Source of the DNA: Muribaculaceae bacterium Isolate-036 (Harlan)
GTDB taxonomy: Bacteria > Bacteroidota > Bacteroidia > Bacteroidales > Muribaculaceae
Assembly (NCBI GenBank): GCA_003833075.1
Contig: RIAY01000020.1
Location: 1-41,641, forward strand
DNA: 41,641 bases
Reading direction: 5' to 3'
Shown: piece by piece, positions 7,040-15,480 of the stretch
Position numbering within the stretch: position 1 is the first letter of the stretch
How the letters are laid out: the number at the start of each line of letters is the position of its first letter
Program-made: the position numbers and the translations under genes
The notes under the pieces: generated by a model
The model's input: the letters and a program-made list of their open reading frames with translations, nothing else
Told to the model about the DNA's origin: nothing
Database searches by the model: none

Positions 7040-7853
7040 ATGAGCAAAAGTAGCAATTTCCTCGGACAGCCGATGCAACGGCACGGAAGAGTGGATAAAA
7101 CAGCTTAGAATCATTGATTCCACAACCATCACGCTGTTCTCCAATGCTATTTTCAAGGGAGTCGGACGACATCCCAAGACTGGCAAGAAGAAAGGGGGTA
7201 TCAAGGTGCACTCTGTAATACACGCCAACGAGGGCGTTCCCTGCGATGTGCAGTTCACTTCGGCAGCGACAAACGATTCATTCATGCTTGCTCTGAGTCA
7301 TTACAGCCATAATGATATAGTGGCACTTGACCGCGCATATATCAACTATGCCAAATTTGAGGAACTTACAGACAGAGGCGTGGTATATGTCACCAAAATG
7401 AAGAAAAACCTCAGCTACGAGATTCTTGTGGACTGCGTGTATCAGAATTCGCAGGGGCATATGGAGTACCGTGAGCAAGTAGTGGTGTTCCGTAAAAACG
7501 GCATCAACCACATTGCCAGGATTATCACATACGTTGACATCAAGAAAGGCAAGAAACCTAAGCTTATATCGCTTCTGACCAACGACTTCGACATGCAATT
7601 GCAGACAATTGTGGCAATATACCGCCGCCGGTGGCAGATTGAGTCGCTTTTCAAGCAGATAAAGCAAAACTTTTCGGTCTTACAAAGCACCTTGCAAAGG
7701 CGTTGGAGCTTCTCGGGACTGGCTACAATCGTCAGAATTATTCTGATGTATTACCTAAATCTCGAAAAGTTCCTCAATCAGCCTGATGCAGACCTGAAAA
7801 TCATGCTTGTCGAAGCAGCAGAATCACCACCTAAAGATGCTGAAAACTGCTGA
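7040..7853 (+). pseudogene. IS4-family transposase, middle deleted
   Basis: The true start is preserved (ATG 7040, MSKSSNFLGQPM, the usual opening of DUF4372 IS4 transposases). At 7076 the frame shifts and jumps to NGTEEWIKQLRIIDSTTITLF, which in full-length relatives of about 390 residues lies roughly 120 residues further on. The rest is intact: the first catalytic Asp in IIDSTT, the second in ALDRAYINY, and the YREK signature (YRRRWQIESLFKQIK) with the catalytic Glu. The loss of the N-terminal region plus the frameshift makes it non-functional. Confidence 0.85.
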
Positions 7854-7949
7854 GGGGGCTTGTCATATACAAAAAGTAAGCCCAACTTCTGGCATGCAGG
7901 AAGTTGGACTCACCTTTTTATAGTTTAGCGGACAGTAATAAATCTAAAT

Positions 7950-8696
7950 ATGTCAAAGCTATATGATGACGTCAAGAAACAAGGAGAGCAGATTGACGAC
8001 CTGCAAAAGACAGTTACCAACCACGGCACACGCATCGAGACCCTCGAAACCAAGGCGAAGGCAACGCCACCGCCACAAGCAGTCAATCAAGGGCCGATAA
8101 CGGTGAAATTGCCCGACAATGTTGCGACCAATGAAAGCATCAGCAAACTGCTTGATGAAAAGCTATCGGCAACCTCAACCGACGGTACACTCAAAAAAGT
8201 TATGGAGCAACTGCCGGGTAGCCTGTCGAAGGGAGTTGCGGATGTACTGTCCGACAATCTGGGAGATAAGGGCAAGAACGCTCTTTATGAAGGATTCCGC
8301 AGGGAGTTTGCAGATGAGCGAAAAAAGCTCTATGACGTGGTGAACGACATGCGCTACAAAGCCCAGTCGATAATCTGGGGGCAATGGTGGCGTGCAACCC
8401 CACATTGGGTCTATACCATCTTTGCGGTTCTACTTCTCGCCGCCGGAGGTTTCGGTTATGGATTCTTTTATCTGTTGAATCAGAACAGCCGACTTATCGA
8501 AACCGAATGGCTCTATCGCAGAGAGCGGACACTCTACAAGAGCGAAAAAGAACTTCAACTCCTATTGAATCACGAAAAGGATTTTTTCACAGGAACGTCC
8601 CATGAGCAGGATAGCATCAAAGACGTAATCCGCTACTGGGAGCAAAAAGGAGATTTCGACAAGACTTTCCTCTACTTCAGCCCAGCCGAAGATTAA
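7950..8696 (+). CDS. Coiled-coil, single-pass membrane protein
   Basis: A 248-residue protein of unknown family. Residues 1-35 (VKKQGEQIDDLQKTVTNHGTRIETLETK) form a heptad-like coiled coil, followed by a Pro/Ala-rich linker. A membrane helix lies at about 150-173 (VYTIFAVLLLAAGGFGYGFFYLL), and the C-terminal part is charged and helical. It resembles small accessory proteins found beside mobilisation genes in Bacteroides elements, but no relaxase is present, so this is inference. The IS right end lies 7 bases upstream of the start, so its native promoter may have been displaced. A strong terminator follows. Confidence 0.7.
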   Translation: MSKLYDDVKKQGEQIDDLQKTVTNHGTRIETLETKAKATPPPQAVNQGPITVKLPDNVATNESISKLLDEKLSATSTDGTLKKVMEQLPGSLSKGVADVLSDNLGDKGKNALYEGFRREFADERKKLYDVVNDMRYKAQSIIWGQWWRATPHWVYTIFAVLLLAAGGFGYGFFYLLNQNSRLIETEWLYRRERTLYKSEKELQLLLNHEKDFFTGTSHEQDSIKDVIRYWEQKGDFDKTFLYFSPAED

Positions 8697-8700
8697 TTCC

Positions 8701-8739
8701 AACGCCGCCGAGAGCCACCACCCTCTCGGCGGCGTTTTG
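8701..8739 (+). terminator. Intrinsic terminator
   Basis: Fourteen-base arms AACGCCGCCGAGAG and CTCTCGGCGGCGTT with an 8-base loop, ending in TTTT. It follows the coiled-coil gene by a few bases and isolates it from the defence operon downstream. Confidence 0.85.
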
Positions 8740-8788
8740 TCTATAATTGTCTGACATCGTTGTCGGTAGTTGCAAAATTTATCTTTGT

Positions 8789-8824
8789 TTTGATTGTAAT
8801 CTCAGATTTTATATGTAACTTTGC
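8789..8824 (+). promoter_or_regulatory. Promoter of the XRE/ART/R-M operon
   Basis: The -7 element TAACTTTGC at 8816-8824 is an excellent match; TTTG at 8789-8792 is a plausible -33 element with 23 bases between, slightly longer than ideal. It lies about 45 bases before the XRE start and just after the preceding terminator, so it should drive the long operon. Confidence 0.6.
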
Positions 8825-8867
8825 GTTTAACATCAAAGAATTGTAATCAGTAAGCAAAACAAGTAAT

Positions 8868-9077
8868 ATGGAATCACCAAAGATAAACAGAATAAAAATT
8901 GCATTGGTTGAGAATGGTAAAACCGGTAAATGGCTTGCCGAGCAAGTCGGTAAAAATGAAGCTACGGTTTCCCGATGGTGTTCCAACAAGATGCAGCCCT
9001 CCCTTGATACGCTTGTGAGGATTTCAGAGTTACTTGATATTGATGTTAAAGACTTAATCGTAAGCAATAAAGCATAG
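8868..9077 (+). CDS. XRE-family transcriptional regulator
   Basis: A 69-residue helix-turn-helix protein: KWLAEQVGKNEATVSRWCSN is the HTH, and MQPSLDTLVRISELLDIDVK completes the Cro/C1 fold. It is the first gene after the operon promoter and 2 bases before the next gene. By position it is the likely controller of the toxin-antitoxin and restriction genes that follow, comparable to C proteins that delay restriction or to antitoxin repressors. Confidence 0.85.
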   Translation: MESPKINRIKIALVENGKTGKWLAEQVGKNEATVSRWCSNKMQPSLDTLVRISELLDIDVKDLIVSNKA

Positions 9078-9079
9078 CC

Positions 9080-9304
9080 ATGGACAAGAAAGAAATATTT
9101 GATAGAATTGAATATGTAGTGGCTTGTGTCGGAGCTTTCGCCCAACGGTATCAGCTCTCCAACATGCAGGCATACGCATATCTGCGCCGTTTCACTGGCA
9201 TAGATTTCCTTCTTGACTGTTATGCCGCCGAACATACCCTTTCCATTGACGACGCTGTTTCAGACCTTCAGGTAATTTGCCAACGGGAAGGAGGGAAAAT
9301 ATGA
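9080..9304 (+). CDS. DUF3791 small protein (putative antitoxin)
   Basis: A 74-residue protein matching the DUF3791 pattern: EYVVACVGAFAQRYQLSNMQ, then AYAYLRRFTGIDFLLDCYAA, then EHTLSIDDAVSDLQ. DUF3791 genes are regularly found next to DUF3990 genes, as here, where the stop overlaps the DUF3990 start by 4 bases (ATGA). I infer an antitoxin or chaperone role for the neighbouring ADP-ribosyltransferase-like protein; no direct evidence is visible. Confidence 0.75.
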   Translation: MDKKEIFDRIEYVVACVGAFAQRYQLSNMQAYAYLRRFTGIDFLLDCYAAEHTLSIDDAVSDLQVICQREGGKI

Positions 9305-9789
9305 TACGCCTCTATCACGGGTCAAACGTGGCCATTGAGCATATTGACCTCTCACGCAGTAAGCGTGGCAAGGATTTTGGACAGGGCTTCTATCTCAATG
9401 CCAATCCCGACCAAGCTATGGAAATGGCAGTCCGGACAACCCGATTTCTCAACGAAGGAGCCGCCACTTTATCGTGCTTTGAGTTCGATGAGGACGAGGC
9501 TAAAAAGAGCGGGCTTAACATAAAGATTTTCCCTGACTATTCCGAAGAATGGGCGGAATTTGTGGTGATGAACCGCAAGAACAACTCTGATGTTCCGGCT
9601 CATCCCTACGACATTGTTATCGGGCCTATTGCCGACGATACTGTTGGCGTTCAGATTCGCCGTTTCATAATGGGCTATCTGTCGGCATCGGCATTGGTCG
9701 AAGAACTGAGATTCAAGGGCGACCATGCTGTACAATACTTTTTCGGCACACCCAAAGCCATACAACTCTTAAAACGCATCGAATTATGA
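9301..9789 (+). CDS. DUF3990 ADP-ribosyltransferase-like toxin
   Basis: This 162-residue protein starts at ATG 9301; codons upstream belong to the previous gene. It shows an H-Y-x ADP-ribosyltransferase layout: LYHGS (His6) for NAD binding, KDFGQGFYLN (Tyr31) for the second conserved position, and a C-terminal VQYFFGTPKAIQLL where relatives have the third catalytic position; here the residue is Gln. The fold assignment is known for DUF3990 as a clan; the target (protein, RNA or small molecule) is unknown. The flanking small genes overlap by 4 bases on both sides (ATGA), typical of a toxin kept with its antitoxins. Confidence 0.8.
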   Translation: MIRLYHGSNVAIEHIDLSRSKRGKDFGQGFYLNANPDQAMEMAVRTTRFLNEGAATLSCFEFDEDEAKKSGLNIKIFPDYSEEWAEFVVMNRKNNSDVPAHPYDIVIGPIADDTVGVQIRRFIMGYLSASALVEELRFKGDHAVQYFFGTPKAIQLLKRIEL

Positions 9790-10007
9790 CGCAAGACATA
9801 CAGTTTCAAATAGAATGCCTTGCGGCAGAACTTGCAGAGATGCTTATGGCGGAATATGGCTGGGACATACACCGCGCCCTCGACGAACTATATTCATCAA
9901 CCACTTTCGCCAAGCTAAACGACCCGGAATGCGGCCTATACTACCAAGGCGCAGTATATATCTTCCAATTCCTCAAATCCGAAATCGAAACCGGCAAAGT
10001 CGCATAA
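9786..10007 (+). CDS. Small acidic protein paired with DUF3990
   Basis: A 73-residue protein: IQFQIECLAAELAEMLMAEY, then DIHRALDELYSSTTFAKLND, then CGLYYQGAVYIFQFLKSEIE. Proteins of this form (a helix, an AL..LY.S motif, then a GLYYQ...Y..LK.E end) commonly lie beside DUF3990 genes in Bacteroidales, to my memory without a name. It overlaps the toxin stop by 4 bases and ends 4 bases before the methyltransferase, so it joins the toxin module to the restriction genes. A second antitoxin is the simplest guess. Confidence 0.7.
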   Translation: MTQDIQFQIECLAAELAEMLMAEYGWDIHRALDELYSSTTFAKLNDPECGLYYQGAVYIFQFLKSEIETGKVA

Positions 10008-10011
10008 AATT

Positions 10012-12771
10012 ATGGCAAAGAAAACCAAATCATACTCACAGGTGCAGGCTACCGATGCTTTGGAGCATCTTGGTCAGCACGGCACTTCGGCGTCGGAGTT
10101 CATTTATGACCTCCTGCGCATCTTCGCCGGATATGGCGACGGTCAGATACGCCGTACCAAGGACGGCCCCGGCAATCTTGCTAAAGATGGCGAGACAGTC
10201 CTTATCAAGAATCTTGTCGCTTATCGCGAAGCCGTTGTCAATACTCTCGACGGCGATTGCTCTAAGATGTACGATGTTATCAACGCCATGCGCGATGATG
10301 CGAAGATTGCCAAGCACTCTCCACGACTTTACATCACAAGCAACGGCGTTTTTGTTGTGGCATACGACCCCAAAGAAAACGACTGGTACGAGAACCGCAT
10401 TGACCTTCTGTGGAAAGACTTTGAATTTTTCACCCCCCTTGCAGGTATTGAAAAAATTCAGTTCACAGCGGAAGCCGAGGTCGACGTAAAGTCAGCCGAG
10501 TTGATGGCTAAGCTCTTTGATGATATTCGCCGCTACAATGATATCCGCGACCCTCAGACCGTTCATGCGCTCAACGTGTTTATGTCGCGTCTGCTTTTCT
10601 GTTTCTTTGCTGAGGATACCGGCCTTTTCCCCGAAGACAATCTCTTCACCAACACGCTCCGTACTCACACCAAAGAGGACGGCTCTGACCTTGCCGAGTT
10701 TATCGACCGCGTGTTTATGGCGATGGCTACGGCACCATCCGGAGACGGGCGCGATTTATCGCGCCCCTACAGTGCCTTTCCATATGTCAATGGTGGGTTG
10801 TTCCGCGACCGTTATCCCATCCCCGTGCTTTCTCGCCGTGCCCGCACTCTGATTATCAACTGCGGTGAATACAACTGGCGCGAAATCAACCCCGACATCT
10901 TCGGCTCGATGATTCAGGCAGTCGTTACCCCGGAACATCGCGCCAGTCTTGGTATGCACTACACATCGGTGCCGAATATCGAGAAAGTGATACGCCCGCT
11001 TTTCCTCGATGCACTCGAAGAAGAATTTGAAGCTGCATGCACCGAGGCTCGCGAGAAGATGGCAAAGAAAGCAAACCACAACCGTGCTTCTCAACGCTTG
11101 CGCAATCTGCTAAACCGCTTGTCAAACATCAAGTTCTTTGACCCGGCTTGTGGTAGCGGCAACTTCCTTATCATTACTTATAAGCGACTGCGCGAGCTTG
11201 AAATCCGCATTTGGAAAGCGATGCGCGAAATTACGGGTATGGCATTATTGCCATTTCCCAACATCACGCTAACGCAGTTCTACGGCATCGAACTTGACGA
11301 GTATGCTGCCGAGACCGCAACGCTCTCCATGTGGCTTGCTGAACATCAGATGAACGTCAAGTTTCAGGAAGAACTCTTTGTTCTCCCCGAAACCTTGCCG
11401 CTGAAGCCATCCGGCCATATCGTCTGCGGCAACGCCTGTCGCCTCGACTGGAATACCATCTGCCCACACACTCCCGAAGATGAAGTCTACATCATGGGCA
11501 ATCCACCCTACCTCGGAAGTAAACTTCAAGATGAGAGTCAGAAAGAGGATATGAAGTTTGCGATGCAAGGCACTGATGCTGCTAAAACAGTTGATTACAT
11601 AGCCGCTTGGTTTTGGAAAGGTGCTAAATATATTCGTGGTACTAAAGCCAAATATGCCTTTGTAACAACAAATTCTATCAGTCAAGGTGAACAGGTAGCA
11701 ATGCTATGGAAACCCATTTTTGACCTTGGTCTCGAAGTATCCTTTGCCCGTACCTCTTTTAAATGGAGCAATAACGCCAAACACAATGCAGCCGTAATAG
11801 TGGTAATTATTGGGGTTCAAAATAAAGAATCCAGCGAAAAAAGATTGTTTATTGAATCATCTAAAACAGAGAAAAAGGTTAAATCAATAAATCCATATCT
11901 TTCTGACGGAGACTCGAATATAGTTTTCAAAACTAATAATGTTCCTTATGGACTGCCCGATGTCTTATTTGGTAGTATGCCTCGCGATGGAGGACATCTT
12001 AATTTCGAGCGAGATACTGCTGATTTGATTCGGCAACAGTATCCTGAAGCTGCTAAGTTTGTAAAACGTTACGTGGGCTCACAAGAACTACTTCAAGATA
12101 TCGAACGATATTGCCTTTGGATTGAAGATACTGCTGAAAATATACAGTTGGCAAATTCCATCCCAGAAATCAGAGAGCGTCTCCTTGCTGTTTCTGGAGA
12201 ACGAGCGGCAAGTAATGCAGCAAGTACTCAAGCTTATGCGAATAGACCTCACATGTTTGTGCAGAGGGCATACAAACCAACAAAGGCTGTTATTATCCCG
12301 TCAGTATCTTCAGAGCGACGAGAATATATTCCAATAGGATTTGTAGATAAAGATACAGTTATTTCTAATCTTGCTTTTGCTATATACGATGCCGAAAAGT
12401 GGCTCTTTGCTTTGCTGACGTCTAAGATGCACAATCTTTGGGTCAGAACAGTCGGAGGTCGACTTAAATCTGACATTCGATATTCTCAAAGTCTTTGCTA
12501 TAACACATTCCCATTCCCGAAGCTGACAGCAGATCAGAAGGAGGAGTTAGAGGAATTGGCAAAAAATATTCTCAATATTCGCGACGAAAACTTTGACATG
12601 ACCCTCGGAGAAATGTATAATCCGGAGTCCATGCCCGACGAACTGCGCGAGGCTCACCATCAGCTCGATTTCGCCGTGGAGCGCATCTACCGCCCCGAGC
12701 CGTTCACCTCCGACGAAGAACGCCTTGAACATCTCTTCAAACTCTACGCCAAAATGACAAAAAATGAATAA
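10012..12771 (+). CDS. MmeI-like class I DNA adenine methyltransferase
   Basis: This 919-residue protein is an N6-adenine methyltransferase: the SAM motif FFDPACGSGNFLI is at about residue 375-387 and the catalytic NPPY at about 497-500. Around these lie a helical spacer, a target-recognition region (to about 840, ending SLCYNTFPFPKL, the usual TRD end) and a C-terminal helical tail, the order seen in MmeI-type and PglX-like enzymes. The N-terminal 160 residues do not show the PD-(D/E)xK motif that makes MmeI itself a nuclease, so cutting must come from another subunit. The central part (about 11541-12540) is markedly AT-richer than the ends, and a palindrome is embedded near residue 248. Confidence 0.88.
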   Translation: MAKKTKSYSQVQATDALEHLGQHGTSASEFIYDLLRIFAGYGDGQIRRTKDGPGNLAKDGETVLIKNLVAYREAVVNTLDGDCSKMYDVINAMRDDAKIAKHSPRLYITSNGVFVVAYDPKENDWYENRIDLLWKDFEFFTPLAGIEKIQFTAEAEVDVKSAELMAKLFDDIRRYNDIRDPQTVHALNVFMSRLLFCFFAEDTGLFPEDNLFTNTLRTHTKEDGSDLAEFIDRVFMAMATAPSGDGRDLSRPYSAFPYVNGGLFRDRYPIPVLSRRARTLIINCGEYNWREINPDIFGSMIQAVVTPEHRASLGMHYTSVPNIEKVIRPLFLDALEEEFEAACTEAREKMAKKANHNRASQRLRNLLNRLSNIKFFDPACGSGNFLIITYKRLRELEIRIWKAMREITGMALLPFPNITLTQFYGIELDEYAAETATLSMWLAEHQMNVKFQEELFVLPETLPLKPSGHIVCGNACRLDWNTICPHTPEDEVYIMGNPPYLGSKLQDESQKEDMKFAMQGTDAAKTVDYIAAWFWKGAKYIRGTKAKYAFVTTNSISQGEQVAMLWKPIFDLGLEVSFARTSFKWSNNAKHNAAVIVVIIGVQNKESSEKRLFIESSKTEKKVKSINPYLSDGDSNIVFKTNNVPYGLPDVLFGSMPRDGGHLNFERDTADLIRQQYPEAAKFVKRYVGSQELLQDIERYCLWIEDTAENIQLANSIPEIRERLLAVSGERAASNAASTQAYANRPHMFVQRAYKPTKAVIIPSVSSERREYIPIGFVDKDTVISNLAFAIYDAEKWLFALLTSKMHNLWVRTVGGRLKSDIRYSQSLCYNTFPFPKLTADQKEELEELAKNILNIRDENFDMTLGEMYNPESMPDELREAHHQLDFAVERIYRPEPFTSDEERLEHLFKLYAKMTKNE
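10747..10766. repeat. REP-like palindrome inside the methyltransferase gene
   Basis: GGGCGCGAT-TT-ATCGCGCCC is a perfect 9-bp-arm palindrome in coding sequence. It encodes GRDLSRP within the longer insert-like stretch PSGDGRDLSRPYSA, directly before the conserved FPYVNGGLF segment. Short palindromes of this GC-rich form are usually intergenic repeats. The reading frame stays open through it. Confidence 0.6.
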
Positions 12772-13519
12772 AGATTTATTATCAAATATTGCATCCAATA
12801 CGCTAACTGCGTTAGGAGGGCTTAGCGGTGATGCTGATAAGGCGATTATATCTGCTGTTTTCTCCCCTATGGTAGTTGAAATTACAGGAGATGTTGCATC
12901 AAGAGCATTAAGTGCATTGCAATCAAGTAGATTAGGCGACGCTATCAACCTTATTTTCAATAAATTCAAAATCAGAAGATGTCAAGGTGAAAATTTTAGG
13001 AAAGATGCTTTTATGACTGATAATGGTGGAGAACAGGCAAAACAGGTTTTAGAAGGAATCCTTCTCAATATAAATGAAGAATATGAAAAAAAGAAAGTTG
13101 AATATCATGCAAATTTGTTTACCAATTTATGCTTTGAAGAAAGATTAATATTTGATCAAGCGTTATATGTGACACATCTGATTAAACGGTTGAGTTATAG
13201 GCAACTTATACTCATCGCGATCTTTAATCGATCCCCTATAAAAGTTGAAAATTGGGTCTTTCAATTTGAAGAGTATTCGGAAAATTATATTTTTAAAAGT
13301 TGTGCTGATTTATACTGTGAAATTAAAGATTTGGAGCAGAAGGTAATTATTGAAGATTGTAATCCAATAGCAACATATGAAGGGTCTCCAATTTATGCGT
13401 TTAAATTAAGTGTACTGGGGATGATAATTTATAATGAATTAGATTTGTCATCAATTCCAGAAGACGACATAAATAAAGTGTCAGAAATGCTAATAAATAA
13501 GCGATGCAAAATCTTGTAG
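12764..13519 (+). CDS. AT-rich orphan between methyltransferase and helicase
   Basis: A 251-residue protein of unknown function. The N-terminus has a small-residue-rich helical stretch (NTLTALGGLSGDADKAIISA), which resembles the Gly/Ala-rich leader of several uncharacterised defence-island proteins. The middle contains EYEKKKVEYHANLFTNLCFE and LIKRLSYRQLILIAIF, a pattern I recall from hypothetical proteins near restriction genes. It overlaps the methyltransferase by 8 bases and the helicase by 16. Its base composition (14 G+C in the 60 bases 13081-13140) contrasts with both neighbours, pointing to separate origin. Likely an accessory or sensor component; no enzyme motif is visible. Confidence 0.75.
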   Translation: MNKDLLSNIASNTLTALGGLSGDADKAIISAVFSPMVVEITGDVASRALSALQSSRLGDAINLIFNKFKIRRCQGENFRKDAFMTDNGGEQAKQVLEGILLNINEEYEKKKVEYHANLFTNLCFEERLIFDQALYVTHLIKRLSYRQLILIAIFNRSPIKVENWVFQFEEYSENYIFKSCADLYCEIKDLEQKVIIEDCNPIATYEGSPIYAFKLSVLGMIIYNELDLSSIPEDDINKVSEMLINKRCKIL

Positions 13520-15480
13520 AAGTCCAATACAGTAAGACGGGCAAATCAAGCAATACCGATGCGCTCGGTATGCGTGAAATGCAAGCTATGGTTTACGCCC
13601 AGCGCCATCGTCAGCACTTGCTCGTCAAGGCGCCACCGGCATCGGGAAAAAGCCGTGCCATGATGTTTGTGGCTCTTGATAAACTCGCCAATCAAGGTGT
13701 GAAGAAAGTAATCGTGGCCGTTCCTCAGCAAAATATCGGTCGAAGCTTCAAGGACACCCCCTTGAAGAAGTTCGGATTTTTTGCCGACTGGAACGTTGCT
13801 CCTTATTGGAATCTTTGTCTCAATGCCGGAAGCGAGAACTCCAAAAAGTCGATTGTCCGAGAATTTCTTGATCATCCCACCGCTACCAAACTCGTCTGCA
13901 CTCATGCCACGCTCCTTAACTCGCTCAACGGCATTGATGCGCGAAAACTCGACAATGTTTTCTTCGGTATAGACGAGTTTCACCACGGCTCGGCTGACGA
14001 GGACAACCGTCTCGGCACACTCATTCGGCGACTTCTCAACGAGACCTCTGCTCACATACTCGCCATGACCGGCTCCTATTTCCGAGGCGACGCCGTTCCG
14101 GTTATGCGCCCCGAAGACGAGGCAATGTTTCAGCCGACAATCAACTATAACTACTATCAGCAGCTAAACGGCTACAAATGGTTGAAAAGACTTGGCATCG
14201 GCTATAGCTTCTTCCAAGGCAATTACCTTACAGCCATTCCCGATGTACTCGATACTCACAAGAAAACGCTTATCCATATTCCACACCCCAACAGCAAGAC
14301 CGGGGCGTTTATGAATAAGCACGACCAGGTGGCAGAGATTATCAAGTTTATCGGCGAGATTGTCGACCGCGACTATAACAACTATCTCTACAAGGTAAAA
14401 ACTGCCGATGGCCGTATTCTCACCGTCTGCGACCTCGTGGAAGACAGCAAAGAGCAGCGCGATGCGTTACAGTCGTACCTGCAACGCATGAACTGCCGCG
14501 ACTCGCTCGACATTCTTATCGCTCTCGGCACCGCCAAGGAGGGCTTTGATTGGGAATGGTGCGAGCACTGCATCACCATCGGCATACGTGCCTCACTGAC
14601 AGAGGTAGTTCAGATTATAGGTCGTTGTACCCGTGACTGTGAGGGTAAGACCCATGCGCAGTTTACCAACCTCATTCCTTGCCCTGATGCAGCGCAAGAT
14701 GATGTTTCTATGGCGGTCAACGACTTCCTTAAAGCCATATCCGCGTCATTGCTCATGGAGCAGGTTATGGCTCCCAAATGGAACTTCAAGACCAAGGTCG
14801 ACGATGAAGACAAGCCCGAAAAACCAAAGAAGCCGGGCGAAGACGACCACGTTATCGAAGTCAAAGGCTTGCCAAAGCTCAACGACAAAACCAAGGCTAT
14901 AGTCGAGAATGACCTTGACACACTCGTTGCAACAACGCTCTCTGATAAAAATATCCGAGAGACTATCATCGGCGAGGGAATGGCCGAAATGATTACCGAG
15001 GTTTACATTCCCAAGATAATCCGCGACACATATCCCGACCTTAACGAGGAAGAAGTCGATGCGGTTGCCAAGCACACAATCCTGACTATCGCCACACAGG
15101 GAGAGCAGGTCGTAGGCCCTGATGATTCCGGCAATAAATTCATCAAAATTGCCAACAAATTTGTCAACCTAAACGACCTTGACATCAACCTTATTGCCGA
15201 AATAAATCCCTTTCAACGCGCATACGAGGTTGTCAGCAAATCGCTTACCCCCGAAGTGCTCCGCACCATCCAGTATGTTATCGAGGATAAGCGCTCGGAG
15301 AAGCTGACCGATGAAGAAGCGATTTTGCTATTCACAAAATATCTTCCAAAGTGGCGCGAGGAAAATCCGGGAAAAGTAAAGCCGGAGATAACCGACGGCG
15401 ACCCGCTGGCGCGCCGAATAGCTATGGCTATCGAACATCTCCGTCAACTCAAACGCAATAAACTCGCACAGCAGCAATGA
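13504..15480 (+). CDS. SF2 DEAD/DEAH-box helicase, restriction type
   Basis: A 658-residue superfamily-2 ATPase. Motif I is APPASGKSR (about residue 43-51), motif II is DEFH (about 157), motif III is TGS (LAMTGSYF), motif V is GTAKEGFDW and motif VI is QIIGRCTRD (about 370). The C-terminal 250 residues contain a Lys/Pro/Asp-rich linker (KPEKPKKPGEDDH) and a helical region without a nuclease motif. Such helicases translocate on DNA for type I/III-like restriction. It shares overlaps with the orphan before it and with the GIY-YIG gene behind it (ATGA), so the three should be made together. Confidence 0.88.
   Translation: MQNLVEVQYSKTGKSSNTDALGMREMQAMVYAQRHRQHLLVKAPPASGKSRAMMFVALDKLANQGVKKVIVAVPQQNIGRSFKDTPLKKFGFFADWNVAPYWNLCLNAGSENSKKSIVREFLDHPTATKLVCTHATLLNSLNGIDARKLDNVFFGIDEFHHGSADEDNRLGTLIRRLLNETSAHILAMTGSYFRGDAVPVMRPEDEAMFQPTINYNYYQQLNGYKWLKRLGIGYSFFQGNYLTAIPDVLDTHKKTLIHIPHPNSKTGAFMNKHDQVAEIIKFIGEIVDRDYNNYLYKVKTADGRILTVCDLVEDSKEQRDALQSYLQRMNCRDSLDILIALGTAKEGFDWEWCEHCITIGIRASLTEVVQIIGRCTRDCEGKTHAQFTNLIPCPDAAQDDVSMAVNDFLKAISASLLMEQVMAPKWNFKTKVDDEDKPEKPKKPGEDDHVIEVKGLPKLNDKTKAIVENDLDTLVATTLSDKNIRETIIGEGMAEMITEVYIPKIIRDTYPDLNEEEVDAVAKHTILTIATQGEQVVGPDDSGNKFIKIANKFVNLNDLDINLIAEINPFQRAYEVVSKSLTPEVLRTIQYVIEDKRSEKLTDEEAILLFTKYLPKWREENPGKVKPEITDGDPLARRIAMAIEHLRQLKRNKLAQQQ

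Larger units (their letters stand above)
6926..7942 (+). mobile_element. IS4-family element, internally deleted
   Basis: The element is bounded by perfect 19-base terminal inverted repeats (6926-6944 TTTATTACTGTCCGCTAAA and its complement at 7924-7942). Inside is a transposase of the IS4/DUF4372 type that has lost an internal segment. Hairpins near both ends (6969-6999, and the pair CAACTTC/GAAGTTG in 7883-7906) would stop transcription from outside reaching the transposase. No target-site duplication is visible, so it may be old or its edges may have changed. Since the ends are intact, a related transposase could still move it. Confidence 0.8.

Noticed and set aside
9815..10489. 224-codon plus-strand frame
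   Set aside because: Overlaps the small DUF3990 partner and the start of the methyltransferase in another frame; its protein is rich in Arg, Pro and Ser as expected of an out-of-frame reading.
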